A stretch of DNA of 64,000 bases from an uncultured Bacteriovoracaceae bacterium (GCA_937931205.1 CALHBF010000010.1:18962-82961); one strand, 5' to 3'; positions 26,763 to 35,913 are shown, counted from the stretch's first letter. Numbers and translations: made by a program. Notes: generated by a model from the sequence alone, not told the origin.

Positions 26763-27878
26763 CTAAAAACCACTGGCAAAAGAAAACACCCAACGTCGGT
26801 CTTCTTTTTCACGGAAACCATCTCTTGAACGATCGACGGCGTAAGTAGTTAAATCAAGGGTCATATGACGAAGTTTAATCCCCAATCCACCAGAACCCCA
26901 ACCGTCACCATAACCACCACGTAGGAAGATTTTACGAGCAATATCGATCTCTACCCCGCCGGCGACTCGACGTCTAAAACTAGTATCGTAGGAATCGTTT
27001 AAGTCTTTTAAATTGACTTCGAAATGCAGGCGCGAAGCTTGACCAATTTGTGGAGATACAGAAAAACCAACATCAACTGTTTGCTTAATCTGATTAGGAA
27101 CTCCTCCAAAATTTTCACTATCACTGGTTTTACTGAAGTTTGAATTTGTAGCATTTCTAAGCACTGCTGAGAAAGTCGGAAGATAGGTATAAGGAAGAGT
27201 TAAACGTGCTCCAGCAGTTACTTGAACAGAGCTCCCTATTCGATAATCACTATCTTGAATATTGATCTGCTGATCATGATCAATGGCCTTATACATTTCT
27301 CTTCTCATGAGATAAACACCAGAAACACCAAGCTTTAACACTCCACCGAATAATGAAGCGTTAAGGGCCATTACTGGACCGTGGTCTCTACGTTCAGCAA
27401 TCTCAAATTGATTGGCGGAATCGTTGTTAATCACACTTCTATTTCGTTGAGATACCATGTAACCGAGAGTGAAATATCTCGTGGTAAAGTTCGGAAAGAG
27501 ATTCACTCTTGAGTGCATAATCTCTCCACGATTTTCCGTTAAAATACTTCTCATCTCTTCCGGATCAAAAGACTTAATGTAGTTGGTAGGAATTTTGTAA
27601 GCAGGTCCATCGCTCATCGCACTTATTAGTTTAGATGAACTCTCCAAGTGCATATTCAATAACTGAAAATCAAATTTTCTAACTGTTCCTAAGCCTGCTG
27701 GATTATAAAAAGCTGCCCAAGAGTCATCAACTTTATTGATAAAGGCATTCCCCATGGCAAGTGCACGGGCAGATGTTACAAACTCAGGAAACGCATGGTC
27801 CTCAAAATCGAGAGCGGCCAAGACCTGGTTTGAAGAAAAAAGTGTTAATAATAGAAGTCCTACTCTTACCTTCATCAT
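26763..27878 (-). CDS. Outer-membrane protein, PorV/UPF0164-like barrel
   Basis: About 371 residues with a signal peptide ending in VLAALDF. The mature N-terminus SARALAMGNAFINKVDDSWAAFYNPAGLG is the hallmark of the FadL/PorV/UPF0164 group of 14-strand barrels. The rest alternates polar and hydrophobic residues, and the chain ends in VFSFASGF with terminal phenylalanine. Members serve as hydrophobic-compound channels or as secretion shuttles; the specific role is not evident. The start could be the GTG or either ATG at 27881-27873; I use 27878. It lies 41 bases after the outer-membrane lipoprotein gene, so co-transcription is likely. Confidence 0.78.
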   Translation of the reverse strand: MMKVRVGLLLLTLFSSNQVLAALDFEDHAFPEFVTSARALAMGNAFINKVDDSWAAFYNPAGLGTVRKFDFQLLNMHLESSSKLISAMSDGPAYKIPTNYIKSFDPEEMRSILTENRGEIMHSRVNLFPNFTTRYFTLGYMVSQRNRSVINNDSANQFEIAERRDHGPVMALNASLFGGVLKLGVSGVYLMRREMYKAIDHDQQINIQDSDYRIGSSVQVTAGARLTLPYTYLPTFSAVLRNATNSNFSKTSDSENFGGVPNQIKQTVDVGFSVSPQIGQASRLHFEVNLKDLNDSYDTSFRRRVAGGVEIDIARKIFLRGGYGDGWGSGGLGIKLRHMTLDLTTYAVDRSRDGFREKEDRRWVFSFASGF

Positions 27879-27922
27879 CACATCTTAACCTTATTAACTA
27901 GTTTGAAATAGATCGGAAAACT

Positions 27923-28627
27923 CTACCAACTGTATCCCAGACCAAAGCCCGTTCTCATGGCCCATTTATCGCTGGTCTTGGTACTTTCAAGGAGTTGAAA
28001 ACCACTTTCTAGGCGAAAGAAAACACTCTGGTAATTAATCTCAAGACCCAATGAGGACGTATAAACGTCGCTTTTAATTCGTGGGCGCTCACCTGCGTAG
28101 AAGCCCTTTTTAATGTGCCCGCGGTATTTATACTGACCCAGACCAAAGGAGAAATAGGGCATGAAAAAAGGATTTAATCTGTATCCATAAATTCCCCAAT
28201 ACTCTTGGGCGTTTAGCCTGAACTCAATATCTTTCTTATCAGACTCGTGACGATTCCCACCTACTAGATAGGCAAAAGAAAGTTTGTGTCCGTCTCCTCC
28301 ACCCTTAGCACTACCAATAAATTGAAACTTACCACCAATAAGAGAATTGGCCGAACCAACATGGGACCACACAATATCGAATTGATCAAAAAGGCCGGTA
28401 GAAAACTGATAAGCGGTACGTGAAATCTCATCGTAAGCGACACCGCTTATTCCATCATTATTACCTTTTAAGCGGGCCAGATGAGCAGTAGTTTTATAAA
28501 GCTCGATACTTGACTTAAATCCACCACCTTGCACTTCTGGACTTAAAAATCTCTGACTAGGCAGAATAAAACGAGTCGCACAACCTGACAAAATCAGAGT
28601 GGTAAATAATAAAAGAAGTGTTTTCAT
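27923..28627 (-). CDS. Outer-membrane lipoprotein/barrel of unknown function
   Basis: 234 residues from ATG 28627. The lipobox LSGC gives the lipidated cysteine at residue 16. The mature part has alternating beta-strand sequence with many aromatic and glycine residues and ends in GFGLGYSW, so it may be a small barrel carrying a lipid anchor. I do not recognise the family. A promoter ends 7 bases before the ATG and there is no ribosome binding site, which suggests leaderless translation. It is divergent from the repeat lipoprotein and probably in an operon with the PorV-like gene. Confidence 0.68.
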   Translation of the reverse strand: MKTLLLLFTTLILSGCATRFILPSQRFLSPEVQGGGFKSSIELYKTTAHLARLKGNNDGISGVAYDEISRTAYQFSTGLFDQFDIVWSHVGSANSLIGGKFQFIGSAKGGGDGHKLSFAYLVGGNRHESDKKDIEFRLNAQEYWGIYGYRLNPFFMPYFSFGLGQYKYRGHIKKGFYAGERPRIKSDVYTSSLGLEINYQSVFFRLESGFQLLESTKTSDKWAMRTGFGLGYSW

Positions 28628-28634
28628 AACGTTA

Positions 28635-28662
28635 ATTTTAACAAGACTCACATCAGGTTGAA
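28635..28662 (-). promoter_or_regulatory. Promoter implying leaderless transcription of the lipoprotein gene
   Basis: On the minus strand: TTCAAC (28662-28657), 16-base spacer, TAAAAT (28640-28635), then 7 bases to the ATG. Confidence 0.45.
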
Positions 28663-28737
28663 GGGTGAGGTAAAAACTGCCTCTTTAAAATGACATCTCT
28701 TAATTTTCGACTCTCAAGTGCCGAAAAATCTCTTAAG

Positions 28738-31700
28738 ATGAGTAAACTTACCCTACTGCTATTCTCACTATTTTTGGTTTCATGTCAGGTTGAAAAAAAA
28801 TCTGGCGGAGATGACTATATTTCAGATCACCGTAAAGCGACGAATAGCTTTACCGTTAAAAATACGCAGACAGGAACATTAAAAGAGCCGCAAACACTCA
28901 CTTTCACTCTTTCATTTCCTTCCGATGTCATTGTTACTGGCGTTCCTCAACTTGATATTGAAATTGGAAGTACTATCCGTAAGGCCGTCTATCAATCAGG
29001 TGATGGAACAAAAACCCTTACCTTTAGTTATGACATCATTGCTGCTGATAATGATGCCGATGGAATTAAATTTAAAAGCATCGATCTCAATGGTGGCTCA
29101 TTGCAATTCATGCTTAATGAAGTACTGACAAATTGTTCGACTTCTATCAAAGAGGTCCATTACAAAACTTTACGCGTTGATAACACTGCTCCGACAATTA
29201 CTAACATCACCCATGCTCACCCACCTGGAACATATTACTGGAATGATAAACTTAACTTCTCAGTAAAATTCAGTGAAAAGATTGTAGTCACTGGTGTACC
29301 TGAACTTGATTTAAATTTTACGGCCGGTGGTTTGCAAAAAGCTCAATATGTAAGTGGCTCTGGTTCAGATACCCTCACTTTCCGTTACAACATTGCAGAT
29401 ACGGCCGCTGCGACAGGGATTACTTTCCCTGCCGGTATTACTCTTAATGCAGGGACGATTAAAGACCTTAATGGGTTTGATCTCATCAATACTATCAGTG
29501 CGGCCATTGCTACGAATGCCCGTAACTTGACTCTCCCCTTAGTTGTTGAAGGAAGAATCCCCAAACTTGTCTCTGTCGATCTTCCTCCCAATGGAGCATA
29601 CGGTGCAGCTCAGGAGCTTGACTTCACTTTAGTCTTTGATCGTGATGTTAATATCTTTGGAAATTCCCGTCTTGAACTTACTGTCGGTTCAACTATAAGA
29701 CATGCCAATCTTCAAAGCGGAGATGGAACAAGTGAATTAACTTTTCGCTACATTCCTATTCCAGGCGACGAAGATAGTAATGGTATTGCTCTAACAAACT
29801 CAGTTGTTTTCCCGACTCCTGCCACTGACTATATTTCTTCAACAGCAGGAGCAACTGCTCCTTATCGTTTTGCCAATATTCCTACAAATAATAATTTAAA
29901 GAGTCCTGTCACGACAGGAATTCGTATCGCGGCCATCCAGCCACGTATCACTAATATTACCAGAACCAATGATAGTACCAATAGTCCAAGAACCAATGCT
30001 CCTGATAATGTCTGGAATATTGGCCAAGATTTATTTCTGCAAGTTCAGTTTAATACTCCCATTTTTGTGAACAACGACAATGGATCTCCAACGCTCAATT
30101 TTACGATTAATGGTGTTTCAAAAACGGCAACATACCTTTCAGGCGGAGATGGCCAGACCACACTCATTTTCCGATACACTGTTGTCGAAGGTGATAATTC
30201 AAATGGAGCTGATATTGGAGTGGGAACCTTCAACCTCAATAACTCGGTGATTGAAGATGCACGAGAAACGCAAGCGCAAGTGACCATTACCCAAACAACC
30301 GTATTGCAAACTGTGATTGATGGAGTGAGACCGACTGTCAGCGCTGTGCAAGCTCCTGCTAACGGAACATATTCGCAAGTAAACCCATTAACCAATCTCG
30401 ACTTCCCAGTGCAATTCTCTGAGCCAGTTGTCCTCGTCGCAACCAATGCCAGTGATCTTCCTATTACCATTGGAGCTACAACTCGTAATGCACAGGCGAC
30501 ATCAACTCTTTCGGCCGGAGTGGCCAATCGTTTTTTAACATTTCGATATACCATTGCGAATACTGATAATGACAGCGATGGAATCGCGATCACTTCACCC
30601 ATCACTAATGCTGCCAATGTGAGAGATAATGCTGGTAATACAGCAGTTGATCTGACCTATACTGCTCCCAATTTAGCTAATGTGTTGGTTGATACGACCA
30701 GACCAATGATCACCAGTGTGGTTGAGCCAGCAGCGACAACTTATGTGGGAGGACAAACCCTTACCTTTACTGTAAATTTCAGTGAGCCAGTTACCTATAC
30801 AGGTACACCTCGCATTCTTTTGGATATTGGCGGAACCATAGTCAATGCCAATGTCACAACACCTGCTCTACCAGCAACCACTGCTTTAACATTCTCCTAC
30901 ACGCCGATTGTTTCTAATCTCAGCGATACGGCAATAAGTTTTCTCGCTCTTGAAGCAGCAACTCGCTCTGCTATTCAAGATATCGGGAGAAACAATATTG
31001 GAAACGTTAATCTTCCAGCAATGGTGAATACGATCGGAGTTGATTCCCGCGCTCCTAGCATGACTCCTTCACTTATCAGTGCTGCTGGCTACTACGAAGT
31101 GGGCGAAGTGATTCAGGTAAGACTGACTGCCAATGAAGATGTAACAGTCACCGGCTCTCCTATTTTGAGAAGTAATCTAGGTGGAAGCAATGTTGATTTC
31201 GCTTATCAGCCAACCGGCAGTACAGCGACTCAGCTTATTTTTGAGTACACAGTCATAGCAAGTGATTTTGACTTTGATGGACTAGGAAATATTTCTACTC
31301 TTACCAACTTTAATGATATTGAAGATGACTTCGGTAACAGTCCAGTAGCGGCATTGGCCTCAACTCTCACCATGTCAGGAATAAAAGTTAAACCGACTAG
31401 TTTCCTTGCTTGGTCAGCAGGACAGACGACTGATGTTTATGAAGGGTTAAATTTATTCTCAGGACCTGCAACGACATGTGGAGCGGCCAACTGCTTTAGT
31501 CTTACAGGTGTGGAGACAGTCGGCAGCAGTGTAAACAATATTGATACAGTGTTTTTACGTTTACGAGTTAATAGTGTTCCAGCTAGCAATGATACGCTTT
31601 TAGAGAATTTTTCAATTGAGAATAGCGGTGGAAATATTCTTCTCGTTCCAAACTCTCCCGTTACAAGCTTGCGCCGTAATGGAGTAGTTATTAATCTAGA

Positions 31701-31890
31701 TGGGAATGGAAAATATCCATTGGGAGTAGGCTTTAATACCCTCTTTAACTTAGAAGTAAGCTTTGCGGCGCCGATATCATCGCCAGAGATTGCAAGTCCA
31801 GATTTTACAGGACAGGTAAGACATATCTTATTTTTCTCAGGGCCATTATCAGCGACTCAAAGAACAGCCGTACAAACAGCAGCTAACTAA
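28738..31890 (+). CDS. Large surface lipoprotein with Ig-like repeats
   Basis: 1050 residues from ATG 28738, where a lipoprotein signal (LFLVSC, lipidated C16) follows at once; an in-frame ATG at 28690 would add 16 residues. About seven repeats of 105-125 residues follow. Each runs roughly GTY-x-G-x-x-L-x-FTV-x-FSEPV, then VTG-x-P-x-L, then SGDGT-x-x-LTFRY and a D-x-D-x-DGI acidic turn that may bind calcium. This is the pattern of bacterial Ig-like adhesion or stalk proteins. The last 165 residues differ and end in HILFFSGPLSATQRTA, which resembles the end of LamG-like domains. It is probably exposed on the outer membrane. No clear ribosome binding site. Confidence 0.78.
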   Translation: MSKLTLLLFSLFLVSCQVEKKSGGDDYISDHRKATNSFTVKNTQTGTLKEPQTLTFTLSFPSDVIVTGVPQLDIEIGSTIRKAVYQSGDGTKTLTFSYDIIAADNDADGIKFKSIDLNGGSLQFMLNEVLTNCSTSIKEVHYKTLRVDNTAPTITNITHAHPPGTYYWNDKLNFSVKFSEKIVVTGVPELDLNFTAGGLQKAQYVSGSGSDTLTFRYNIADTAAATGITFPAGITLNAGTIKDLNGFDLINTISAAIATNARNLTLPLVVEGRIPKLVSVDLPPNGAYGAAQELDFTLVFDRDVNIFGNSRLELTVGSTIRHANLQSGDGTSELTFRYIPIPGDEDSNGIALTNSVVFPTPATDYISSTAGATAPYRFANIPTNNNLKSPVTTGIRIAAIQPRITNITRTNDSTNSPRTNAPDNVWNIGQDLFLQVQFNTPIFVNNDNGSPTLNFTINGVSKTATYLSGGDGQTTLIFRYTVVEGDNSNGADIGVGTFNLNNSVIEDARETQAQVTITQTTVLQTVIDGVRPTVSAVQAPANGTYSQVNPLTNLDFPVQFSEPVVLVATNASDLPITIGATTRNAQATSTLSAGVANRFLTFRYTIANTDNDSDGIAITSPITNAANVRDNAGNTAVDLTYTAPNLANVLVDTTRPMITSVVEPAATTYVGGQTLTFTVNFSEPVTYTGTPRILLDIGGTIVNANVTTPALPATTALTFSYTPIVSNLSDTAISFLALEAATRSAIQDIGRNNIGNVNLPAMVNTIGVDSRAPSMTPSLISAAGYYEVGEVIQVRLTANEDVTVTGSPILRSNLGGSNVDFAYQPTGSTATQLIFEYTVIASDFDFDGLGNISTLTNFNDIEDDFGNSPVAALASTLTMSGIKVKPTSFLAWSAGQTTDVYEGLNLFSGPATTCGAANCFSLTGVETVGSSVNNIDTVFLRLRVNSVPASNDTLLENFSIENSGGNILLVPNSPVTSLRRNGVVINLDGNGKYPLGVGFNTLFNLEVSFAAPISSPEIASPDFTGQVRHILFFSGPLSATQRTAVQTAAN

Positions 31891-31996
31891 GCTTCTTGCG
31901 CTTAACAATAATAGGCGGACCGGCCATGAGCCTTTCTGCCTCACGCAAGACTTTGATCTGCAGCCACTTTAGTTTCTTGGTAAGCATTAACAGCAT
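31883..31996 (-). CDS. Small basic protein, 37 residues, unknown
   Basis: ATG at 31996 with an ideal AAGGAG (32004-32009) 7 bases away, 37 codons to TAG. The peptide starts MLLMLTKKLKWLQIKVLREA, an amphipathic basic helix, then has AGPPIIVKRKK near the end. The last 8 bases overlap the stop region of the repeat lipoprotein on the other strand. An 8-bp hairpin (32012-32035) lies directly before the ribosome binding site. The only promoter seen is weak (TTGGCA-17-TTTTAG), so read-through from leucine dehydrogenase is possible. Not recognised as a known family; coding status is inferred from the translation signals. Confidence 0.5.
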   Translation of the reverse strand: MLLMLTKKLKWLQIKVLREAERLMAGPPIIVKRKKLS

Positions 31997-32011
31997 AAAT
32001 CAACTCCTTCT

Positions 32012-32035
32012 TTATCTTTCGACTAAAAAAGATAA
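32012..32035 (-). promoter_or_regulatory. Hairpin directly upstream of the 37-residue ORF's ribosome binding site
   Basis: TTATCTTT and AAAGATAA form a perfect 8-bp stem with an 8-base loop. The stem ends 2 bases before the AAGGAG of the small ORF. Confidence 0.45.
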
Positions 32036-32053
32036 GCAGGAATGATGCCAAAT

Positions 32054-32077
32054 AAAAAAGGGCCTCAGATGAGGCCC
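32054..32077 (-). terminator. Rho-independent terminator after leucine dehydrogenase
   Basis: GGGCCTC / GAGGCCC stem (32060-32066, 32071-32077) with a 4-base loop and six T on the minus strand (32059-32054). Confidence 0.92.
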
Positions 32078-32088
32078 TTTCATTATGA

Positions 32089-33192
32089 CTATCTTCTTTT
32101 TTGACCAGGCATACGATGCGAAACTTTACCAAGATAACTTGTCTTGATTTGTCTCATGGCCGTAATTCGATTCTCGGCCATCACATCAGCAGCCTTATTA
32201 ACAGGGATATTTTGAGCTTCAGCGATCTTGAACACTTCTAAAGTCTTATCATAGATTGTATCTACCATACGACGAGACTTAGAATCGGCCCAGCCTTCAA
32301 ACTCAATAGACACGTTCATCACACCACCAGCATTTACCAGGTAATCTGGAGCATAAAGGATGCCTTTCTCTTTTAGAATAAGGCCATGACGATCTTCTTT
32401 AAGTTGGTTATTAGCAGCACCACAAACAATCTTCGCTTTTAGTTGCGGGATCGTTTCATCATTTACTGATGCACCAAGAGCACAAGGAGCATAAACATCA
32501 CAAGCAACACTAAAGATTTCATTCGGAGCTACAAACTTAGCAGATGGAACTCCTTCTTTCATTCTCTGAATATTTCTTTCGTTCACATCAGTATAAACAA
32601 TTGTTGCTCCAGCTTCATGAAGAAGCTTGGCAAGTTCAAAACCAACCGAACCAACACCTTGGATCGCAATAGTTTTACCTTTAAGATCGCGCTTACCAAA
32701 AGCTTTAGTAACAGATGCTTCGATTCCACGAAACACACCGAGGGCCGTATAAGGCGATGGGTTTCCAGATCCACCATTGGCCTGAGCAACACCAGTAACA
32801 TAATTTGTTTCAGTAAAGATGTGCTCAATATCATCAACACTTGTGTTCACATCTTCAGCCGTAATATAGCGACCATTGAGAGACTCAATAAAGCGTCCAA
32901 ATGATCTAAAAAGTGCTTCATTCTTATCTTTAGGGTCGGCGATGATTACCGCCTTTCCCCCACCGAGATTAAGGCCAGAAATGGCGTTTTTGTAGGTCAT
33001 ACCGCGAGATAAACGAAGAACATCAACCAGGGCATCTTCTTCGCTGGCATAAGGCCAAAGTCTCGTCCCACCTAGAGCAGGTCCTAATGTCGTATCATGG
33101 ATACCAATAATTGCTTTTAACCCACATGATTTATCTTGAACGAAAATCACTTCCTCGTGGCCCATTGAATACATCTTTTCTAGAGTTAACAT
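32089..33192 (-). CDS. Leucine dehydrogenase (Glu/Leu/Phe/Val dehydrogenase family)
   Basis: 367 residues from ATG 33192, supported by AAAGGAG. It catalyses reversible NAD-dependent deamination of leucine and other branched-chain amino acids to 2-oxoacids. K68 (TYKNA) and K80 (LGGGKAV) match the substrate and catalytic lysines, with D114 in AEDVNTS. The Rossmann fold is GVGSVG near residue 180. The length fits leucine dehydrogenase rather than the longer glutamate dehydrogenases; phenylalanine or valine specificity cannot be excluded. Its product could feed the fused 2-oxoacid dehydrogenase E1 encoded at 21562-23745. Single gene with its own terminator. Confidence 0.9.
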   Translation of the reverse strand: MLTLEKMYSMGHEEVIFVQDKSCGLKAIIGIHDTTLGPALGGTRLWPYASEEDALVDVLRLSRGMTYKNAISGLNLGGGKAVIIADPKDKNEALFRSFGRFIESLNGRYITAEDVNTSVDDIEHIFTETNYVTGVAQANGGSGNPSPYTALGVFRGIEASVTKAFGKRDLKGKTIAIQGVGSVGFELAKLLHEAGATIVYTDVNERNIQRMKEGVPSAKFVAPNEIFSVACDVYAPCALGASVNDETIPQLKAKIVCGAANNQLKEDRHGLILKEKGILYAPDYLVNAGGVMNVSIEFEGWADSKSRRMVDTIYDKTLEVFKIAEAQNIPVNKAADVMAENRITAMRQIKTSYLGKVSHRMPGQKRR

Positions 33193-33306
33193 GTCGGTCT
33201 CCTTTCTCACTATTTGCTAGTGACCAGAATCTCAAGTTCAGTTAAGATTAAACTTTAATGAAAGAAAGTTTCTGCCTCTCATTAGCATTTGACAAGGATG
33301 TTTTTA

Positions 33307-33618
33307 ATGCCCAAAGTGTCGCTCATTGATACCAATCAAGTCTTTGAAATTTCTCAAGACGCCATTCTTCATGACGCACTTGATACGCAAGGATGTAAAC
33401 TTCCCTTTGGTTGTTTAGCAGGATCATGTGGTGCTTGTCGCATTGAAGTGATAAATCCTGAAGCTCTTCATCCTGCAGGTGCGGTGGAACAAAATACGAT
33501 TGAAGCTCTTTGTGAAGAAAGAAAAAATGCTGGACTTAAACCACTAATCATTCGTCTTAGTTGTCGGGCCAAGATCAAGACTGATGTTCAGATCAAAGTT
33601 ATTAATGACGAGTCTTAG
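33307..33618 (+). CDS. 2Fe-2S ferredoxin
   Basis: About 103 residues from ATG 33307, chosen because AAGGA (33294-33298) sits 8 bases upstream; an earlier ATG at 33298 and a TTG at 33289 are less likely. Plant-type cluster binding is clear: C36-x4-C41-x2-C44 (GCLAGSCGAC) and a distal cysteine in LSCRAK. It carries single electrons in the cytoplasm. Its stop is 3 bases from the stop of a thioredoxin-reductase-like gene on the other strand, an arrangement that invites the idea of a shared redox function. A 7-bp inverted repeat (33250-33271) lies upstream. Confidence 0.88.
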   Translation: MPKVSLIDTNQVFEISQDAILHDALDTQGCKLPFGCLAGSCGACRIEVINPEALHPAGAVEQNTIEALCEERKNAGLKPLIIRLSCRAKIKTDVQIKVINDES

Positions 33619-33621
33619 AAA

Positions 33622-34596
33622 TTAACGTCGAAGCTTGCGAATTTTTTGATTGATATCATTGGCCGCAGAGACTGCATGATCCCAGGCCGTATAGATTTGT
33701 TTGCGCGTATTGGCCTTTAAATCACCTGCAACATAAAGATTGGCCACAGATGTCTCACCAGCCGTATTGGCCTTTACAAAGCCTCTCTCATCAAGATCTG
33801 CCCCTAACATACGGGCGAGCTCATTGTAGACAATCATACCAAGTGAAACAAAGCAGATATCCACTTTGAGGTGATGACCATTTTCAAAATCAATCTGTGA
33901 AAGAATTCCTCTCTCCTTACCTTGGAGACCTGTGATTTTTTCTTTTATGATTTTAAATTTATATTTCTCAACAAGCGCTTCAACTTCATCACTTAGATTC
34001 AGCTCCTCGCCGTGAGTGAGAATCGAAATGGGAACTTCATACCGTTCATGAAGCATGATGGCCACCCAAGCAGCCCCTGAGTTATGTCCAATCACAGCGG
34101 TGTTCTTACCGAGCACATGATGACCATCACAGATCAGGCAATAATCCATCGTTTGAGCATTGGCATATTCAAAAATAGGTTCAATGCTTCCATTGATGAT
34201 CGGCTGAACATCCATCACTCCCGTGCAGAGAATAACATAATGAGCGCAATACACTTCATTCTTGGAAGTTGTAATTTCAAACATCCCATCACTTCTTTTT
34301 GACAAAGAAGTCACTCCCACGTTTTTATGAAGATAGAGTTTATTTTTAAATTCTGAATCTTGAATCCATTTTATTGTTTCAAGATTAGGATCTTCGATTC
34401 CTCGTTTATACTCTAAATGGGCGGGCATGTTTTCTACACGTCTTACCCACATCGCACGCGACTTCTTCTTATCTTTGGGGGTTCCTGGAAAGAAAAGACA
34501 TTCATCATTATTGAGCACTGTACGAAGTGCTGCCATCACACCAGCAGAACCCCCGCCAATGACACATACTTGATAAATCTTTTTTTCCATAAACAT
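33622..34596 (-). CDS. Thioredoxin-reductase-like flavoprotein with atypical NADPH domain
   Basis: 324 residues. The FAD-binding GGGSAG is at 14-19 and the redox pair CLIC is at 153-156 followed by DGH, as in thioredoxin reductases. In the inserted nucleotide domain the expected GGGxSA reads GHNSGA (170-175), losing the middle glycine. The HRR-type segment that grips the NADPH 2'-phosphate reads THGEELN. The C-terminal FAD segment NLYVAGD is normal. It may therefore take electrons from something other than NADPH; a 2Fe-2S ferredoxin gene lies 3 bases beyond its end. That link is inference. It starts 6 bases after the CorC-type gene, so both share a transcript. Confidence 0.8.
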   Translation of the reverse strand: MFMEKKIYQVCVIGGGSAGVMAALRTVLNNDECLFFPGTPKDKKKSRAMWVRRVENMPAHLEYKRGIEDPNLETIKWIQDSEFKNKLYLHKNVGVTSLSKRSDGMFEITTSKNEVYCAHYVILCTGVMDVQPIINGSIEPIFEYANAQTMDYCLICDGHHVLGKNTAVIGHNSGAAWVAIMLHERYEVPISILTHGEELNLSDEVEALVEKYKFKIIKEKITGLQGKERGILSQIDFENGHHLKVDICFVSLGMIVYNELARMLGADLDERGFVKANTAGETSVANLYVAGDLKANTRKQIYTAWDHAVSAANDINQKIRKLRR

Positions 34597-34602
34597 CTGA
34601 TG

Positions 34603-35913
34603 TTATTTTGCTGCAATAATGCGAGCATCTTCTTTTTCCTCAACATGAGGATTAATGATGTGCTCTCCAGAAGTCGACTTAATTTTAACTTCTTTAATTT
34701 CAGAATTTTTAACACGCACCAATTCAAAAGAATATTTGTCCCAAATGATCATGTGACCTTTCTTAGGAAAGTTATTTCCTAAGTGCTCCATCAAAAATCC
34801 ATTGAGTGTAGAATAGTTATCATTTAGAGGAATCTTAATATCATATTCGTTATAAAGATCTCGAAGAGAAATCGTCGGCGGCACAATCACCCCTTCCTCA
34901 GATTCAACTCCCAGAATTCCGTCTTGTTCATCATCATGCTCATCACGAATTTCACCAAAAATTTCTTCCATGATGTCTTCGAGAGTAAGCATACCTACGA
35001 CAATGCCGTTTTCATCTTTCACCAACGCTAAGTGAACTTTTTTTCTATTCATGTGGTCAAAAACAGCATGAATTTTCATGTGCTCATAAACATAAAATGG
35101 CGGCTTTACATATCTGGTAACATTAAATTTTTGTTTGTCCTGATCATCAGCAAAAGCTAAATCTTTTACGTGCAAGAAGCCAAGTACTTCATCCAGATCT
35201 TCGTCATACACTGGATATCGTGAATGGGCATCTTCCTTAACTAGCTTAATGATCTCTTGGTAACTCATATCCTTTTGAATACCTTCAATGCTGGTACGAG
35301 GAACCATGATGTCTTTTACTTTAATCGACGGGAATTCTAAGATCGAAGTAAGGAGTTCAAGTTGTTTTGAATCCATACTTTTCTTCTCTTCGGCCATCTC
35401 CACCATCACTTCAATATCATCTTTCGTCACCTGGCGCCCTTGCACCTGGGCATTCTTACCAAGGACAAGTTCAATGATTTTCATAAAGATTTTTACCATC
35501 GGGTAGAGCATGTAATAAAAACCAATGAGAACAATCATACAAAGCGGAGCGATTTTTTCAGCTTTACCACGTGCAAACGTCTTCGGCAGGATCTCTCCTA
35601 CAAATAAAATCACCATCGTTGTTACAAATACTGAAATCGCAATGGCGTCATTGGCAAAAAACCGCTGAGCAATCGAAGTCGACAATGAAGCGATAAAAAT
35701 ATTAACGAAGTTATTCCCTACCAGGATGGTAGTTAAAATATCATTAGGTTTAGTTAGCCATTGTTTTATGGCCCATGAATCTATCCCATGCTCTTCTGCA
35801 ATCTGTTTCGCCTTTTCATGAGGAAGTGACATTAGAGCCGCCTCTGAACCGGAGAAAAAACCAGAAAGTAATAGAGAGACTAGGATTAACAATAGTTCTT
35901 GATCAGCACTCAT
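34603..35913 (-). CDS. CNNM/CorC-type membrane protein (DUF21, CBS pair, CorC/HlyC domain)
   Basis: 436 residues. Residues 1-190 form the DUF21 membrane domain with the opening LLLSGFFSGSEAALMSL and about four transmembrane helices. Two CBS domains follow (around 205-330, with MVPRTSIEGI and a conserved VKDENGIVVGMLTLEDIMEEI), then a C-terminal CorC/HlyC transport-associated domain (about 345-425). Related proteins export or sense magnesium or cobalt. It leads a two-gene operon with the thioredoxin-reductase-like gene. A TATAAA-like element lies in the upstream region, but no firm promoter can be drawn. Confidence 0.88.
   Translation of the reverse strand: MSADQELLLILVSLLLSGFFSGSEAALMSLPHEKAKQIAEEHGIDSWAIKQWLTKPNDILTTILVGNNFVNIFIASLSTSIAQRFFANDAIAISVFVTTMVILFVGEILPKTFARGKAEKIAPLCMIVLIGFYYMLYPMVKIFMKIIELVLGKNAQVQGRQVTKDDIEVMVEMAEEKKSMDSKQLELLTSILEFPSIKVKDIMVPRTSIEGIQKDMSYQEIIKLVKEDAHSRYPVYDEDLDEVLGFLHVKDLAFADDQDKQKFNVTRYVKPPFYVYEHMKIHAVFDHMNRKKVHLALVKDENGIVVGMLTLEDIMEEIFGEIRDEHDDEQDGILGVESEEGVIVPPTISLRDLYNEYDIKIPLNDNYSTLNGFLMEHLGNNFPKKGHMIIWDKYSFELVRVKNSEIKEVKIKSTSGEHIINPHVEEKEDARIIAAK

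Noticed and set aside
31941..32132. 63-codon minus-strand frame over the end of leucine dehydrogenase
   Set aside because: It runs across the leucine dehydrogenase 3' end and its terminator and lacks a ribosome binding site. A shorter ORF in another frame (31883-31996) has far better signals.
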